This document shows, piece after piece, positions 33,400 to 44,500 of a stretch of 64,000 bases of DNA; position 1 is the stretch's first letter; each line of letters opens with the position of its first letter. The stretch comes from Nephrocerus scutellatus. Its lineage: Eukaryota > Arthropoda > Insecta > Diptera > Pipunculidae. Location: positions 25,202,254 through 25,266,253 of the forward strand of contig OX352765.1 in NCBI GenBank assembly GCA_947095585.1, given 5' to 3'. Position numbers and translations under genes: made by a program. Below the pieces are notes generated by a model. The model ran no database searches, was not told where the DNA came from, and saw only the letters and a list, made by a program, of their open reading frames with translations.

Positions 33400-34690
33400 C
33401 GCTTCCAGATTGTGCATTGCTTCCGTCTGCACCTCAGAGTACTGAATACTCCGTTGGACAGATATTCATACGTACGCGTGCAGTTGATAGAGTTTGAAAC
33501 AATCTCAACACTCACAAATCCGTTGGCCCAGATGGTATTATCCCTTAGTTCTGAGAAGGTGTTCTACCAAGGTGGCATCACCATTGCGAAAGCTTTTCCA
33601 TATATCCTATTCTTCTCGAATTTTCCCGAGAATTTGGAAAACAGCCTTTGTCCAGCCCATACCTAAAAAAAGGGAGCCGTCGTCTCCTTCTTCGTACCGA
33701 CCCATGGGTCATGGAAACGCTGATCAATTTTTAGCTCATGAAATATCTTGAAACCAACGAAATCCTTAGTGACCGGCAGTACGGATTTCGTGAGCAACGT
33801 TTTACTGGTTATTCGATGGTATATCATACCGAACAGTGGAAACTATCTTTGGATCAATTTGGTGAAAGCAAAGCTGTTGCACTCGATATTCCAATGCATT
33901 TGACAGAGTTTAGCATCAAGCTCTTTTGTTCAAAATGCATGCTTATGGAGTCGATGAAAAACTGCTTCGTTGGAATAGAAGCTATCTTTCGGACCGCTCA
34001 ATTCAAGTTGTGTTGGACAGTTTCAAGTCTAAAATACATCAGATAAGTGCTGGCGTTCCCCGGGGCTCTGTTTTGTCTCCGACGCTCTTTCTAATTTTAT
34101 TATTAATGATCTACTACTTCTAATCCAATTCACTATTTCGCTAATGACAGCACTATAAGTATAATTTAACGCTTCCAAAAGCCACTTGCGTCGAGGAAAC
34201 TGAAAAACTCGCAATTCTCGGTATGTGCCTTAACGACAACCTTCGTTGGAGTGAACAAAATGCTGCGAAATTTTTATGTTTTCTAGCCCGGTGCAAGAAA
34301 TAGTTCACTCCCTCTGATCTGGCTTTTATTCGCCCTAAGCGTGAGTATAACCTTCATATCTGGTCTGTGCGCCTAAACCAACCTTGCATCAGCTTGATAG
34401 AATACAAAACCCTGCGATAAAACTTATCGGTGACCAAAACATTGCAAAATCAATACATTCTCTTGAATACCGCAGAAACGTTTCCTGCTTCCTTTTTCTT
34501 CCTTTTTGGATGAACCGGGAATCTAACCAGCTTCTTCGAGTGGGAGCAAACTGATCTACCCTAGACAGCAGCGACACTAATATGCTCAGATATTTAATCA
34601 CTTTAGCCACATTAAGTTGATAATTGCGAGCCCGGAGGGCATAGCTTATATTCAGAGAACAATGAAAATTAAAAGAAATAAAAAAAAAAT
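33400..34690 (+). pseudogene. Jockey-superfamily retrotransposon relic (family B)
   Basis: Order on the plus strand: VGPDGI-like start, FSNFPENLENSL / IPRIWKTAFVQPIPKK (33620-33670), SSYRP, MKYLETNEILSDRQYGFREQ, LDIPMHLTEF, MFKMHAYGVDEKLLRWNRSY LSDRSIQVVLD, AGVPRGSVLSPTLFLI (34050), then the catalytic box YFANDSTIS at 34130, where the first Asp of FADD has become Asn. KNSQFSVCAL and the C-terminal region follow to a short A-rich end at 34680 (ATAAAAAAAAAT). Frame breaks throughout. Same family as 12750-14000. Confidence 0.85.
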
Positions 34691-35855
34691 TCAGCGAGCG
34701 TGTGTACGTTTGTACGTTTGTACCGCGTATCTTATATCTCGGCTCCTACCAGTTAGAATTATATGGGACTAGTTTTAAAATAATTGTGACACGTGTGGCA
34801 TGAGGCGCGTGTGGCACTTGTTTGTGCGTGTGGGGCGTGCAAGAAAATAAAAGTTTCAGTATCTAGACTGAATTACAACTATCCATATGGAGAGCTGAGA
34901 CGCTCGCTTTACTATCTTATTTGTAGGAAATTGTTCTTCAAACTATGTCCATAGCTGGTATTCTACAAACAGTAACATTATAATTTTTTAATATATTTCT
35001 ACATCGCTTACTCACTATTCAAGAGGTGACGCAACACTTTTTTCAATTCTAATGATATATTACAAGTCATATCTCCTCCCGCTTGAATTAATATCTTATA
35101 TGATTTCCAAGGTGTGTTATTAGTGTCACACCCATAATTTCCTGCCCAACCCAAAATACTTACAAATAAAAGCCCACGCAATTGTGAGAAACTTACTCGT
35201 AATTACATGAGTATGATAGCATATTTTTAGAGAGTCCTTCTGCTGCCCTCTCCTGACCATCAGCTTGAACAAATAATGGAAATCACATCGCATTGCAAAA
35301 ATAATTATTTGCCCTGGTAGAGTAGTCGCCGTCAGCACAAAGGGAATAGAGACATTACTTGCTTTTAAGAGTTATTTGAAAACCATGTTCGAAAAAGTCA
35401 CGTGGCTTTCATAATTCTTAAAATATCGGACACTGTATTTACGTGACCAGAATTCGCCGTCGCCGCTGGCATATTGCTGCGAGGGTGTTCGATTTGGACG
35501 CCGTGAAGATGTGAATTAAGTACTATATGCTACCGTTGAGCGTATTTTTCAAGAGTGAATTGTTCATTCTTGTTACCACATAACGTGAATAGCGCTTGGC
35601 ATTTCATGTTGCAGCTAGTGGTTGGTAATTCTTTGTGGACTTAGTCGATTTCACAAAGAATCACAATTAATCACTCTATTAAAGTTTGCGTATACATAGT
35701 TTAATTTTCATCAGAGCCGCAATATGTTTGTGACAAACCACGCAGCCCAATAAATGTTTGACCCTACCGTGCGTGCTAAACTTAATTTTTTTTAAAAAGA
35801 AGTCAAAAAATTATGAAAATAAAAATATTAAAAATTGTATAAAAATTTTTTAATG
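34691..35855. other. Non-coding stretch with satellite scrap
   Basis: A CACGTGTGGC/GCGCGTGTGG-rich stretch at 34788-34845 resembles half a monomer of satellite S. Otherwise AT-rich with no gene. Confidence 0.4.
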
Positions 35856-35856
35856 T

Positions 35857-36046
35857 TGGCGCGTTGTTCTAGTGGTTAGTGCCTTGGACTTCTGAGCAGG
35901 AGGTTCGAGGTTCGAATCACAGAAATATCAAAAGTATTTTTCACAATCCCACCTCTCGTGGATGTGTGACAGCTTTTACCAAGTATCATAAAATATATGG
36001 GGCTTTCCGCAAACATTTTGTTGATTTTTATTTTTATTATTATTAC
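35857..36046 (+). mobile_element. tRNA-derived SINE, internally deleted copy
   Basis: Starts GGCGCGTTGTTCTAGTGGTT with a variant A box (TTGTTCTAGTGG) and has B box GGTTCGAATCAC at 35909. The body CCCACCTCTCGTGGATGTGT follows, then a shortened remainder and a TTTATTATTATTA tail. The centre of the family body is missing. Confidence 0.78.
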
Positions 36047-36049
36047 GTT

Positions 36050-37795
36050 CATAAGAAAAAAATAGTAGAACGTTATATTTATTACGCATTTTCTGGATAA
36101 AATTGACCTCAAATTCAAAAATTAGGATGGGCACGAAAACTGGAACAGGCATTGAAGTTGTATATCTGAAGACTCAAACAAGCTATAAACTTTATTTATA
36201 CACAGTTACAAAGGCTAGTATTTTTTCTAAAAACAGAATCCTAAACGAACTTTCTACCGTTAGTATTAACAGAGCAATTTCTGTTAACATGGGTCAGGGT
36301 ACACCAAAGTAAGATTTTTCTCAAATCGCCGTTAAATGATGTCAACATTGGAAATATACCCTTACTGTAGAACGATTTTTTTCTTAGAATATAGAATATA
36401 CCCAAGAATCATTTCCCAAATTATTGTGTACGAACTAGGGGACACCCTGTGGAATACAAAACCTTCAAGACTCGCGATATCCAAATCGGCCAAGGACATT
36501 AAATTGCTCGAAGAAAAACGTCATTAGGCTACGACGTTTATGACATTCATTATTCTTTGTTTCGCCGGTACCTTCTTCTTGGAGTTATTGTTTGTTCTGT
36601 ATAGTCTAAGTACAGAACAACCAAAAACTCTTTTCTAGAAATGAGCATGTTGTCCCAAAATGACATTAAAGTGGGAGTATATATTATCATGGAAAAGGGG
36701 TGGTACCACTCTCTACCCTTATCCATGCAGATGATAATGCAATTTTACTATTTTCTCATCCTGGTGCGCTTCCTATCGACAAAGACGTTTTACTTTCACT
36801 TCGTTCCACAATTAAGTAACACTCCACTCTGTTGGAGCCGGGACATATTTTTGCTCCTGATGAATGTGTTTCACATTTTAAAGGGGAAACGAGTCTCGTG
36901 AGTCATGATTTTCCTGACATTACGACGCTCGTGCGGCAGAACAATGGGAAAAGTAATCATAATGGCACAAGTATTGTATTAAGTTAAACTTCTAAGGAGA
37001 AAAACTATTACCTGCAGGTTCATATTGCATGCAATTGTTGCTTTTTATTGTCATATATGTATGTATGCTCGTTTGTTTGATCCGGAATAGTGTATTTATC
37101 ATAGTCTATCTGTTTGTTTTTGAATTTTTCTCAGAAGAAACTTTTATAATTATGTTATGATTCACTTAGGCACGCGACAAGAAAAATGAACAGAAACGTA
37201 CTTTTATGAAAAAACTTCATAGTTCGATCATAGATCGTCTAATTGTGTCTGCGTTTCTCGTTTTCATACAGTACACCGACTGCTTCTGTTTCTATTACTT
37301 CCGTTGACCGAGGTCTTACTTAATAATAACTATAATAATACGAAATAAAATATAACGAATAATATAAAAAATTAAAGTAAAATATTGAGTACAGCTGCTG
37401 AAATCTAGACAGGAGTACATCTACGCTTCAAACTCTACAATTCTCATAAGACAGTGTAGAGAGTATAAATAGAGCCATATACAGTGCCAAGAACCAACTC
37501 GCCAAACATCAACGTAATAAATTTCCTGAGGATTTTAACGAAAATTCCTAATAATTAAAGCAACGAGGAAATTAGTCTTACCCGCTAGACTAACGTCCCC
37601 AGGTTGTGGATAGGGCAAAGTCCCTTCGATATGAAAGGTAACAATGAACCTGTCGACGAGCAAAAAGACGGGAGTCTAAAACTTCATAACCAAGTCGAAG
37701 TAGCGTATGTTCTCTAGTAGTAGCGGCTGCGAACAACGTCTGGACGGTAACCCTAAACACACTTACATGGGCTTATTATAACAAATTTAAATAAA
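36050..37795. other. Non-coding stretch; TATA-like site at 37464
   Basis: No domain in the short frames. TATAAATAG at 37464-37472 is a good TATA box, followed by GTGCCAAGAACCAACTC. No gene is seen downstream, so it may be the promoter of a decayed LTR or a chance match. Confidence 0.35.
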
Positions 37796-37799
37796 AAAT

Positions 37800-37900
37800 A
37801 TGTCGCTTTCGTTTGTGTGCAAAAATATAACATGCACAATACAAATTTTTCGCGAAATGCTATGCACTGGACCACAAAAGACTGTTGCGCCAAGTGTTAA
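37800..37900 (+). mobile_element. 3' scrap of the tRNA-derived SINE
   Basis: TTTGTGTGCAAAAATATAAC, ATGCACAATACAAAT, and ACCACAAAAGACTGTTGCGCC match the last 100 bp of the SINE. Confidence 0.6.
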
Positions 37901-38264
37901 GAAGCGTTTTAAAGTCAACTTAAAGCAGCTTTTACTTCAGTAAACAGAGCCATCGTGCTAGCATACTCCAACGCTTAAGTAGGGAATGATAACACAAACA
38001 TTCAACCTGTAATGGGGCAACAAGACCTCGACAACGAGTGCCATAACAACGGCAGCAGACCAAATGACTTATTTTCCATTAATCAATTATTCATGGTTAA
38101 ACCCAATTTATCCGTGAAAACCTTCATTAATACACATGGCAGTCTCCCTACGGACTGGCACATAACCAAACTAATCATATTCTTATGAGTAGTAGATCCA
38201 AAACATCTATTTTAGATGTAAAAACCCGCCGTAGCTTCTATATATACACTGACCACTATCTCCT

Positions 38265-38625
38265 GATGGTCATCCGGTTACGTCCAGCTTTACTCCACCA
38301 TATGTGAGGAGGTCCGTTTTCGGAGTCCCTATAATGATGAGATCTACGAGCGTTACCGCGATGTCAATATCGTAAAGAGAATTAAGCGCACTAGGCTCCT
38401 GTACTGCAGATGATCCTGCTCGAAAATTCATTTGTGGTATAGGATTTAAGCGACACAATTGCGAGGCCGGCTAAGCCTACGCTAGAAGGATGGCGTACAC
38501 CAGGACGCCCAGAGTTTTCAGATGCCGAACTGGATGAAATCAGCTGGAAATCGGTACTGGTGGAGAGAACATTTTCGGGAGGCCAGAACCGGACCCTCGT
38601 TACAGAACAAATATGATGATGATAC
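38265..38625 (+). pseudogene. RTE-like 3' end
   Basis: ATGTGAGGAGGTCCGTTTTC, TATAATGATGAGATCTACGA, then GGCCGGCTAAGCCTACGCTA GAAGGATGGCGT and the end ACAAATATGATGATGATACA at 38607. Same segment as 31641-32128 but more decayed. Confidence 0.75.
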
Positions 38626-39030
38626 AAAGACAGTGGAAGATACCTTGGGTGTTCGCAGGACAATAAAGGAAAATTCGAAATCGTGATGCTACATGGCAAA
38701 CGATTGAGTAACGTAGGATGCTAAGCACTGTGTCAGGACAATAGCGCTCACCAGAAGAAGTATGACAACAAATATAATAACAGGACCGATTCGAGCGTGA
38801 TGTGAAAAAAGATCAAGAACCATACTACAATAATGAAAGTCTAGATCAATATGGTCCCTGCTATACTTGTGGGGACTTCAATTAGCACTTAAGTATGCCT
38901 TTTGATACCACAGACCACGAGAGACTAATAAATGAATATTCGGTTGATTAAAAAAAATTTTTTTGCCCAAAGCGCTTACTCTCGATCCTGCTGCAAAGGT
39001 AGTGGATATCTGTACTATAATATACAAAAT
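38626..39030. other. Spacer
   Basis: No gene. It precedes the foldback/Helitron-like element. Confidence 0.3.
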
Positions 39031-39034
39031 ATTA

Positions 39035-39397
39035 TAAGGAGGTAAAGTTTGTTGTATGTAGGAGGTAATGTTTAAAACTACTGGACAGATTTTGATTTTG
39101 TAAACCATGTACAATGATAAAAACTTGATCAAAATTAGTCCAGTAGTTTCGAAGATTACCTCCTACATACAAACAAACTTTACCTCCTTAGATCCGGAGG
39201 TTATAGACTACAGTTCTCTATTTAGTGGAGGCTGAGACTTTGTGGTGTGGGCTCGTGTGCGGAAGCAGTAATTTGGTGTGGGTCAGTGGGCTGGGAAGGG
39301 AGACCAGACGGGTAACGCCTGTTATTTTAACGTTTGGCAGGTCTTGATATCTTGAGGGTGGGGTTGTGTCCCAGGTAACACCGGGGTTAACAGCTAG
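39035..39397 (+). mobile_element. Foldback element with Helitron-like CTAG end
   Basis: Two inverted arms of ~64 bp (39035-39098 and 39126-39190) share TAAGGAGGTAAAGTTTGTT and ATGTAGGAGGTAAT...AAACTACTGGAC with about six differences around a 27 bp loop. G-rich sequence follows, ending GGTTAACAGCTAGT, a form seen at the 3' end of non-autonomous Helitron-like and related elements. It has no coding capacity. Where the left end lies is unclear. Confidence 0.65.
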
Positions 39398-39419
39398 TTA
39401 TATATAAAATGCCTATGCG

Positions 39420-39990
39420 ATTTTAATATCAACTCGGTGGTTTTCCTTCTAGTGTAGGAGGCCATTGATATGGCGCAGTAAGTCAGACTCCTTCACCTTT
39501 GTTGTGACCTAGTAGTGAAGCAGGAGAGAATTTGTTCTTTGACTGAGCTCATTAGTCAAATAACTCTTTCTATTGAGCCAGCATCTATGGTAACTGGCCC
39601 TTTTTTGCCAGTTCGTCCGTTACTCTCTCTCTATGTTACTGAGCTCAGGCACCCATACAAGGGTGCTGTTCTAGATTTAGCTAATCGAAGCCAATTCTTC
39701 TTGGCACTGGTTAATAAGTTTCGAGTTGTTGATGGCCGCATTAAGTGTTTTCATTGCAGATTGGCTATCCACATAGAGGCCAACCCTTCCAACTGGGTTT
39801 TGCAGTTTATGGCTTAATGCCTTGCAGGCCTCCTTTTCATTGCTAGGATCTCCGCATGAATGATGCTTGTATGACCTTGACAGATTGAGATTATCCGAGA
39901 AGATACCTGTCGCGACTCCATCTTTCATCTTGAATTTGTCAGTGTAGATTGTTACGTCAAATTGCTTCATTACTACAACATCTTTTCCCC
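39420..39990 (-). pseudogene. RNase H region of an LOA/R1-like element
   Basis: Minus-strand frame from 39970: VTIYTDKFKMKDGVATGIFS (TDGS box, G changed to K), then KEACKALSHKL with a residue of the E box, LYVDSQSAMKTLNAAINNSK (third catalytic box, Asp kept), CQEELASIS. The HTG box and the C-terminus follow in other frames toward 39420. RNase H degrades RNA of the RNA-DNA hybrid during element replication. Dead copy. Confidence 0.75.
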
Positions 39991-40054
39991 TGATCGAAAA
40001 CTCGATGCTGGAGAAGGAGTTTAAGCTAATTTAAAAAAAAAAAAAAAGGGACAC

Positions 40055-40920
40055 TAAAAAAAGTATATCTTCTGGACCTGACAATATAGCTCCGAAAATG
40101 TATTAAATATGTGCACCGGTTCTGGTAGAGCTTCTCCTGCCCATCATTTGAGAAGCGTGTTCTCAAATAGATAGAAAGAAGGATTTATACTTACTATTCC
40201 CAAAAAAACTATCCAAGTAATTAAAGAAACCTTCAACGTATCATTCGTTTCAACAGCATCAAAAGGATTGTGGCCTTAATAATATTCGATAGAATATATA
40301 CTCAACTATAGAAACGCAGGTGTGCATTAGGCGAAATAGCTCGTGCCTCGACCATATAAATACCATTCGATTAATTAGACTCTTTAGACTTTGAACGTGC
40401 ATTTGACACAATTTACCGACCTGCAATCTGGACAGCCTTATACAATCTGGATTTTTTGCGAAATATCTACAGAGATGGCTCCAGTAATATTCAATTTAAA
40501 AGCTGGGAAATCGCTGTATTCACAGGCAAGGCAGGGATGTGTTCTTATGCCAGTGCTATTCCTAGCGGTACTGTTAGAAGTCATGACGCAGACCAAGTCA
40601 GCGTAACTCAATTAGCGCCTAAAATTAAATAATTATACAGACTATATTTGTCTTGTTACGCACAAATTTAGGTAAATAGAGGAAAAATATGAGAAGCTTC
40701 TAAACAAAACCTAGGACTGCAGAAACATTTTGCGAAAATTAAAGTTATACACATGTAGTGACAGAATGAGCCGGCACTTTAAAGCCGAAAACATGAATAG
40801 GAATGTGGAACAATTCTCGTCCTTCGCCAGCTTAATTTAAACGGACTGTCATACTGACGAGGACTCTCGCAAAAATGAAAGCCCGACACACATACTACTC
40901 ACTCATGAAAGTTTCTTCTG
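40055..40920 (+). pseudogene. Decayed RTE-type RT relic
   Basis: Phrases in shifting frames: SSGPDNIAPKM (40075), LDFERAFDT-like near 40390, AIWTALYNLDFLRNIYRDGS-like (40430-40480), RQGCVLMPVLFLAVL (40525-40570, the box before the catalytic site), FKRTVILTRT (40845). The catalytic YADD itself is lost. Stops every few codons. It may be a different RTE lineage from the 4812 copy. Confidence 0.6.
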
Positions 40921-41805
40921 GAAAAAAAATAAACTTCTATAATTAGTAACTTCTGCGGAAATTATGTCGAGAAAAAAAATAACCGAAACATTCCAATTAA
41001 TTCCTTTATCAAATTTAAATATTGTTTTTGCGTTGCATATTTAAACAATTACTAAACCAATGAAATGAAATCCAAATCAACACAAAACTTAGCAAATTAA
41101 TAATTCATCATTACATTTAACAATCGTTTATCTGCGGGCGAATTTACATAGGTGTGAGACAAGAGACAAACAATAATTTAAACTATTTTTTTGGGTTCAC
41201 ACAAATGCACTTATAACGACAACAACAAAACCACAACAACAAAACAACAACAGAATGGTAACTAATCGCATAAACTGTGGCATTAGGGGCTTCACAGTTC
41301 ATTAGCGAATGTGAATTGTCGCATTAACACAGCACAGCAATAAATTTTATTGCAATCAATTGACAATTTTATTTAATTCGCATTCAATTGGGAGCGCACT
41401 CATTTTTCGTCCTGTTGTTCAGCCGCCGTTTTATATGTCGCCACATACAACGTCAAATTATTTTGCTTTTAATTTTTTATTTGCAAGTAAAGCGCAGAGC
41501 ACTCTTCTATTAAGCGCGTGAATGGTTCAAATTAAAACTTTAAATGAACAGGATGAGAATTAAGGCCATGAATAACAGTTATTGTCCTCAGATATTGTTT
41601 TTGAATTTGAAAATCGTGCCCAACAGGTATTTAATAGAATCCAACGTTGTGTTTTGTTCTAATTGTTTATGTTTGCAAGTAAATGAGTTAAAATAAATGA
41701 GCTATTAGTGTAATTACCGATAATGGTAAAATCTTTCTGTGCCACCATTAAATAAAATACATATATGTACTGGGTATTTTTTAAAGCCCAATACAAATTC
41801 AAATA
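40921..41805. other. Non-coding stretch with CAA repeats
   Basis: Contains a CAA/ACAACAA tract at 41216-41258; no gene. Confidence 0.45.
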
Positions 41806-41809
41806 ATAC

Positions 41810-42030
41810 AGAATAACACAAAATCGTTGATCACGGTGCGGTAACGATGTCCATTGACCATACTACGAATTCCGGCCTCATTTTTTGAAGAAAACGGTGC
41901 ATTTTTCTGGTTGTAACGGAGTCTGTAGGATCTCTTGTAGATTGCTCTCACTCCACATGAGGCAGTTATGCCTATTAACAAACCCGTTAAGCCAAAAATA
42001 AGCCTCATCTCTAAACACAATGTGCGCCAT
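41810..42030 (-). pseudogene. Mariner-like transposase scrap 2
   Basis: Minus strand from ~42030 reads AHIVFRDEAYFWLNGFVNRH (first catalytic Asp in RDEAYF), LMWSESNLQEILQTPLQPE K in shifted frame, then after a deletion NGHRYRTVINDF. Same segment as SDEAHFDLGGYVNKQN of the mariner at 62390 but a different subfamily. About 220 bp. Confidence 0.7.
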
Positions 42031-42034
42031 AAAA

Positions 42035-42915
42035 AAAACAACCCATAAAAATTAAAATTTTTCATCTAAATTCTCTAATCGCAGAAATTGATATGGGAGC
42101 CCCTCGATCCTGGGCCATTTTTTTTTATTGTAGAAGAAAATCATCGAAACAAACATTTGACATCAGATGTTAAAATTGAAAATGCTCAGATCATTTTATT
42201 CTGAGCACTTAGAGCACGCTCATACTCTGAGCAAATAAGAAACACGAACATTTATCTTGAGAACTCTTTGACTGCTCTGAACTAATTTATGAAAACGCCA
42301 AATGACAGAATATTGTGAAAACTTGTTGTTCTATCTGTAAGTTGATATCGACAACAAAAAAAACGACATCAATAAAAATACAATTCAGTAAATAAAAATG
42401 TAAGTTGAAGTAAGCATAAAACATGTATGTCTCGTTTCATTTGCTGGGTTCATTTGTGCGTGCGCTAAGATTTCTCTCTCTCTCTCCACCACCACAAAAA
42501 CCATGCAGCGCAGCCGACTGCGCAGCACACACCGCACACAGTCCATAAAGGGCGACGAATATCTGATGCCAGTACAGATATTTAAAAAATGTATAAGGGC
42601 CTTGCGGCCGAACCCGGGACCCGATCACTACCAAATTTTCGAAAAAGTATTGTTTATTGGGTATACACATGCGTGTAAAATTTGAAGAAAATCGGGTAAA
42701 TTTTTTAAAATTTTTGTTTGGGAGCCCCCCGACCCCGCAGCCCGAGGGGCCTCAAAATTTAATAGAAAGTGTTGTCTCCGGAAATACACATGTGTGCAAA
42801 ATTTCAATAAAATCGGGCTATGGGAAGTGGGTTAAAAATTGATCGCAAGAATCCACGACAGACGACCGACGACCGACCGACGACCCACGGGCAAGTGAAG
42901 TTAATATAGAGAATT
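42035..42915 (+). mobile_element. DINE/Helentron-like element, enlarged copy
   Basis: Left end TTTTTCATCTAAATTCTCTA at 42050 and right end GTTAATATAGAGAATTT at 42900 match the complete copy at 10777. Near the right end two tandem units (~42605-42730 and ~42735-42840) repeat the ACACATGTGTGCAAAATTT / AAATCGGG block. A (GACCGAC)n tract at 42856-42892 precedes the end. The 42115-42580 interior is unrelated sequence, so either the interior is private or two partial copies flank other DNA. Confidence 0.6.
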
Positions 42916-43045
42916 TAAAAACAAGGAAGGCGTCTATAAGCTGCGCGAATTGACGACTGAATTTCACAGTAAATTTGGATAACTTGGTACTGTTATTCAA
43001 GAGTGAGCGACTTTGTGTGCTTCTTTAGCTAAGTCCGGCAAGAGC

Positions 43046-43532
43046 AGTAAGAGTCCCCGCAAACTAGAGACTTTCTGTCGGCCGATAGTTTAGTCGCTCT
43101 CTTAATCAGTATGAACATGTATGCAAGTGCGTAAATTTCAAATTTCAATTTTTCAAATGAGAGTTTTGCCACAGTTCTCTGCTTTGAGCTGTCAGGCAAA
43201 GCAAATGTTCAGCACTTTTGAACTAGAGCTTCCGTTTGGAGTCACGTTACGTAACATTACGTTTTTCTTTACGATTGCCAAACGAAACGTTGAAGCCGAA
43301 GCTATATTGTGTTAGGAAGAATTGAAATCGTATGGCTGAACTCGTAAACGTCGAGTGAAAGGAAAAACAAAACGACATATATAGCAAACCGTTTGAGATT
43401 AGTCGACCGACTGTTGTCTTTGTCTGCGCACTCACCACCAACCCGACTGTTTAATCAGCACAGTGTGCGCACTAGCAGCCCACGACCAAACTATCGGCCG
43501 ATAAAAGTCTCTAGTTTGCCGGGACTCTAAGA
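43046..43532. mobile_element. Unclassified element with ~48 bp terminal inverted repeats
   Basis: Left AGAGTCCCCGCAAACTAGAG then ACTTTCTGTCGGCCGATAGT TTAGTCG; right, as reverse complement, AGAGTCCCGGCAAACTAGAG then ACTTTTATCGGCCGATAGTT TGGTCG. The pair matches at about 90% across 48 bp, enclosing 390 bp without a transposase. It behaves as a MITE-like non-autonomous DNA transposon. I could not identify a clear target duplication, so the superfamily is open. Confidence 0.75.
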
Positions 43533-43829
43533 GATGAAAGAGTGAAAAGCGATGATGCTTTTCCTTTCTCAGGTCTGGCAACCTATTGTTATCAAAATTA
43601 ACACTCGTTTAAAACCGGGTCGTGTCGGAGACAATCCTACCGGCGGAGTCTTACTCTGCCTCGCTGTTATGTCCGAAAAATACTCATCGTTAGTAGGTAG
43701 ATCTTTATTCACAAGAGGGAGAAGACATAGAGAATATTTTCTTGGGCTATCGCATCGCGGCTCAGTGGATAAGTGCAAGGCCTCAAGGCATTTAAAGAGG
43801 AAATTACATTGTCATCATCACATTTGGGG

Positions 43830-44500
43830 TATAATCGGGGCTCGATCCTGGCCTCTCTCAAAAATCTCTCCAACGATATCTCCCGATTTCGGGCCGATGT
43901 ACGCCATTCTTTAAGCGTATGCTTGGTCTGCGTCAATGTCGTGTTCAATAAGTCCTACCACAAATAACTATTCGAGCTAGATTCTCTTCGCTCACACAAG
44001 CTAGGTTTCTGACCACCGGAGCCGACATCGCGCTAACGTTAGTAGATTTCGTTATTTTAGAGTCTCCCGAATTGTCCTTCCTCACATACGAGACCAACAA
44101 TTCTCCTTAAGGCTTTCCTCTCAAATCCGGCTATGAGGTCAGAGCGCTTTTTGTTAAGAATCCAACTCTCGAATCCATATGTAAGTACTGGTGACTAGTG
44201 TCTTATCGAGCAACAGCTTGGATGTTATGGTTAAGTTCCTGGATGTCAACAGTCTTGACAGACTATAGTAAGTTTTTTTTGATTTAGACAACTGTGCGCG
44301 TATTTCTTGTTCAATGATGTTATCGACTGTTGCAATTTACCCGAGATAGATTAAGGATTGCACTTTCAAATTTTCGCTCACCTGAACTATCTTGATTGAG
44401 GGCATCTTCTGCTCGCACTTTGTTTTGATCTCGTTTATGTGCAGATTTCGTGCCACCCCTCGATCTAGATGTAGGGTGCTTATAGCCTTTCATCCATTAA
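43830..44500 (-). pseudogene. RTE-like relic, C-terminal half
   Basis: Minus-strand copy with AAAAATCTCTCCAACGATAT (3' end side), GTCCTTCCTCACATACGAGA CCAACAATTCTCC (44075-44110), and CATATGTAAGTACTGG (44178). It keeps the uninterrupted sequence at the site where the 4812 copy carries the mitochondrial insert. A further scrap of endonuclease (GCACTTCCACCAGTCAGA) is at 44895-44935 on the same strand. Confidence 0.7.

Noticed and set aside
37464..37472. Promoter of a host gene at a TATAAATAG
   Set aside because: No initiator at the right distance and no ORF downstream; kept only as a remark.
41216..41258. Poly-Gln coding exon (CAA repeat)
   Set aside because: Surrounding frames are full of stops; it is a simple repeat.
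43750..43790. Sixth SINE copy (CGCGGCTCAGTGGATAAG)
   Set aside because: An A-box-like string only; no B box or body follows, so not listed as an element.
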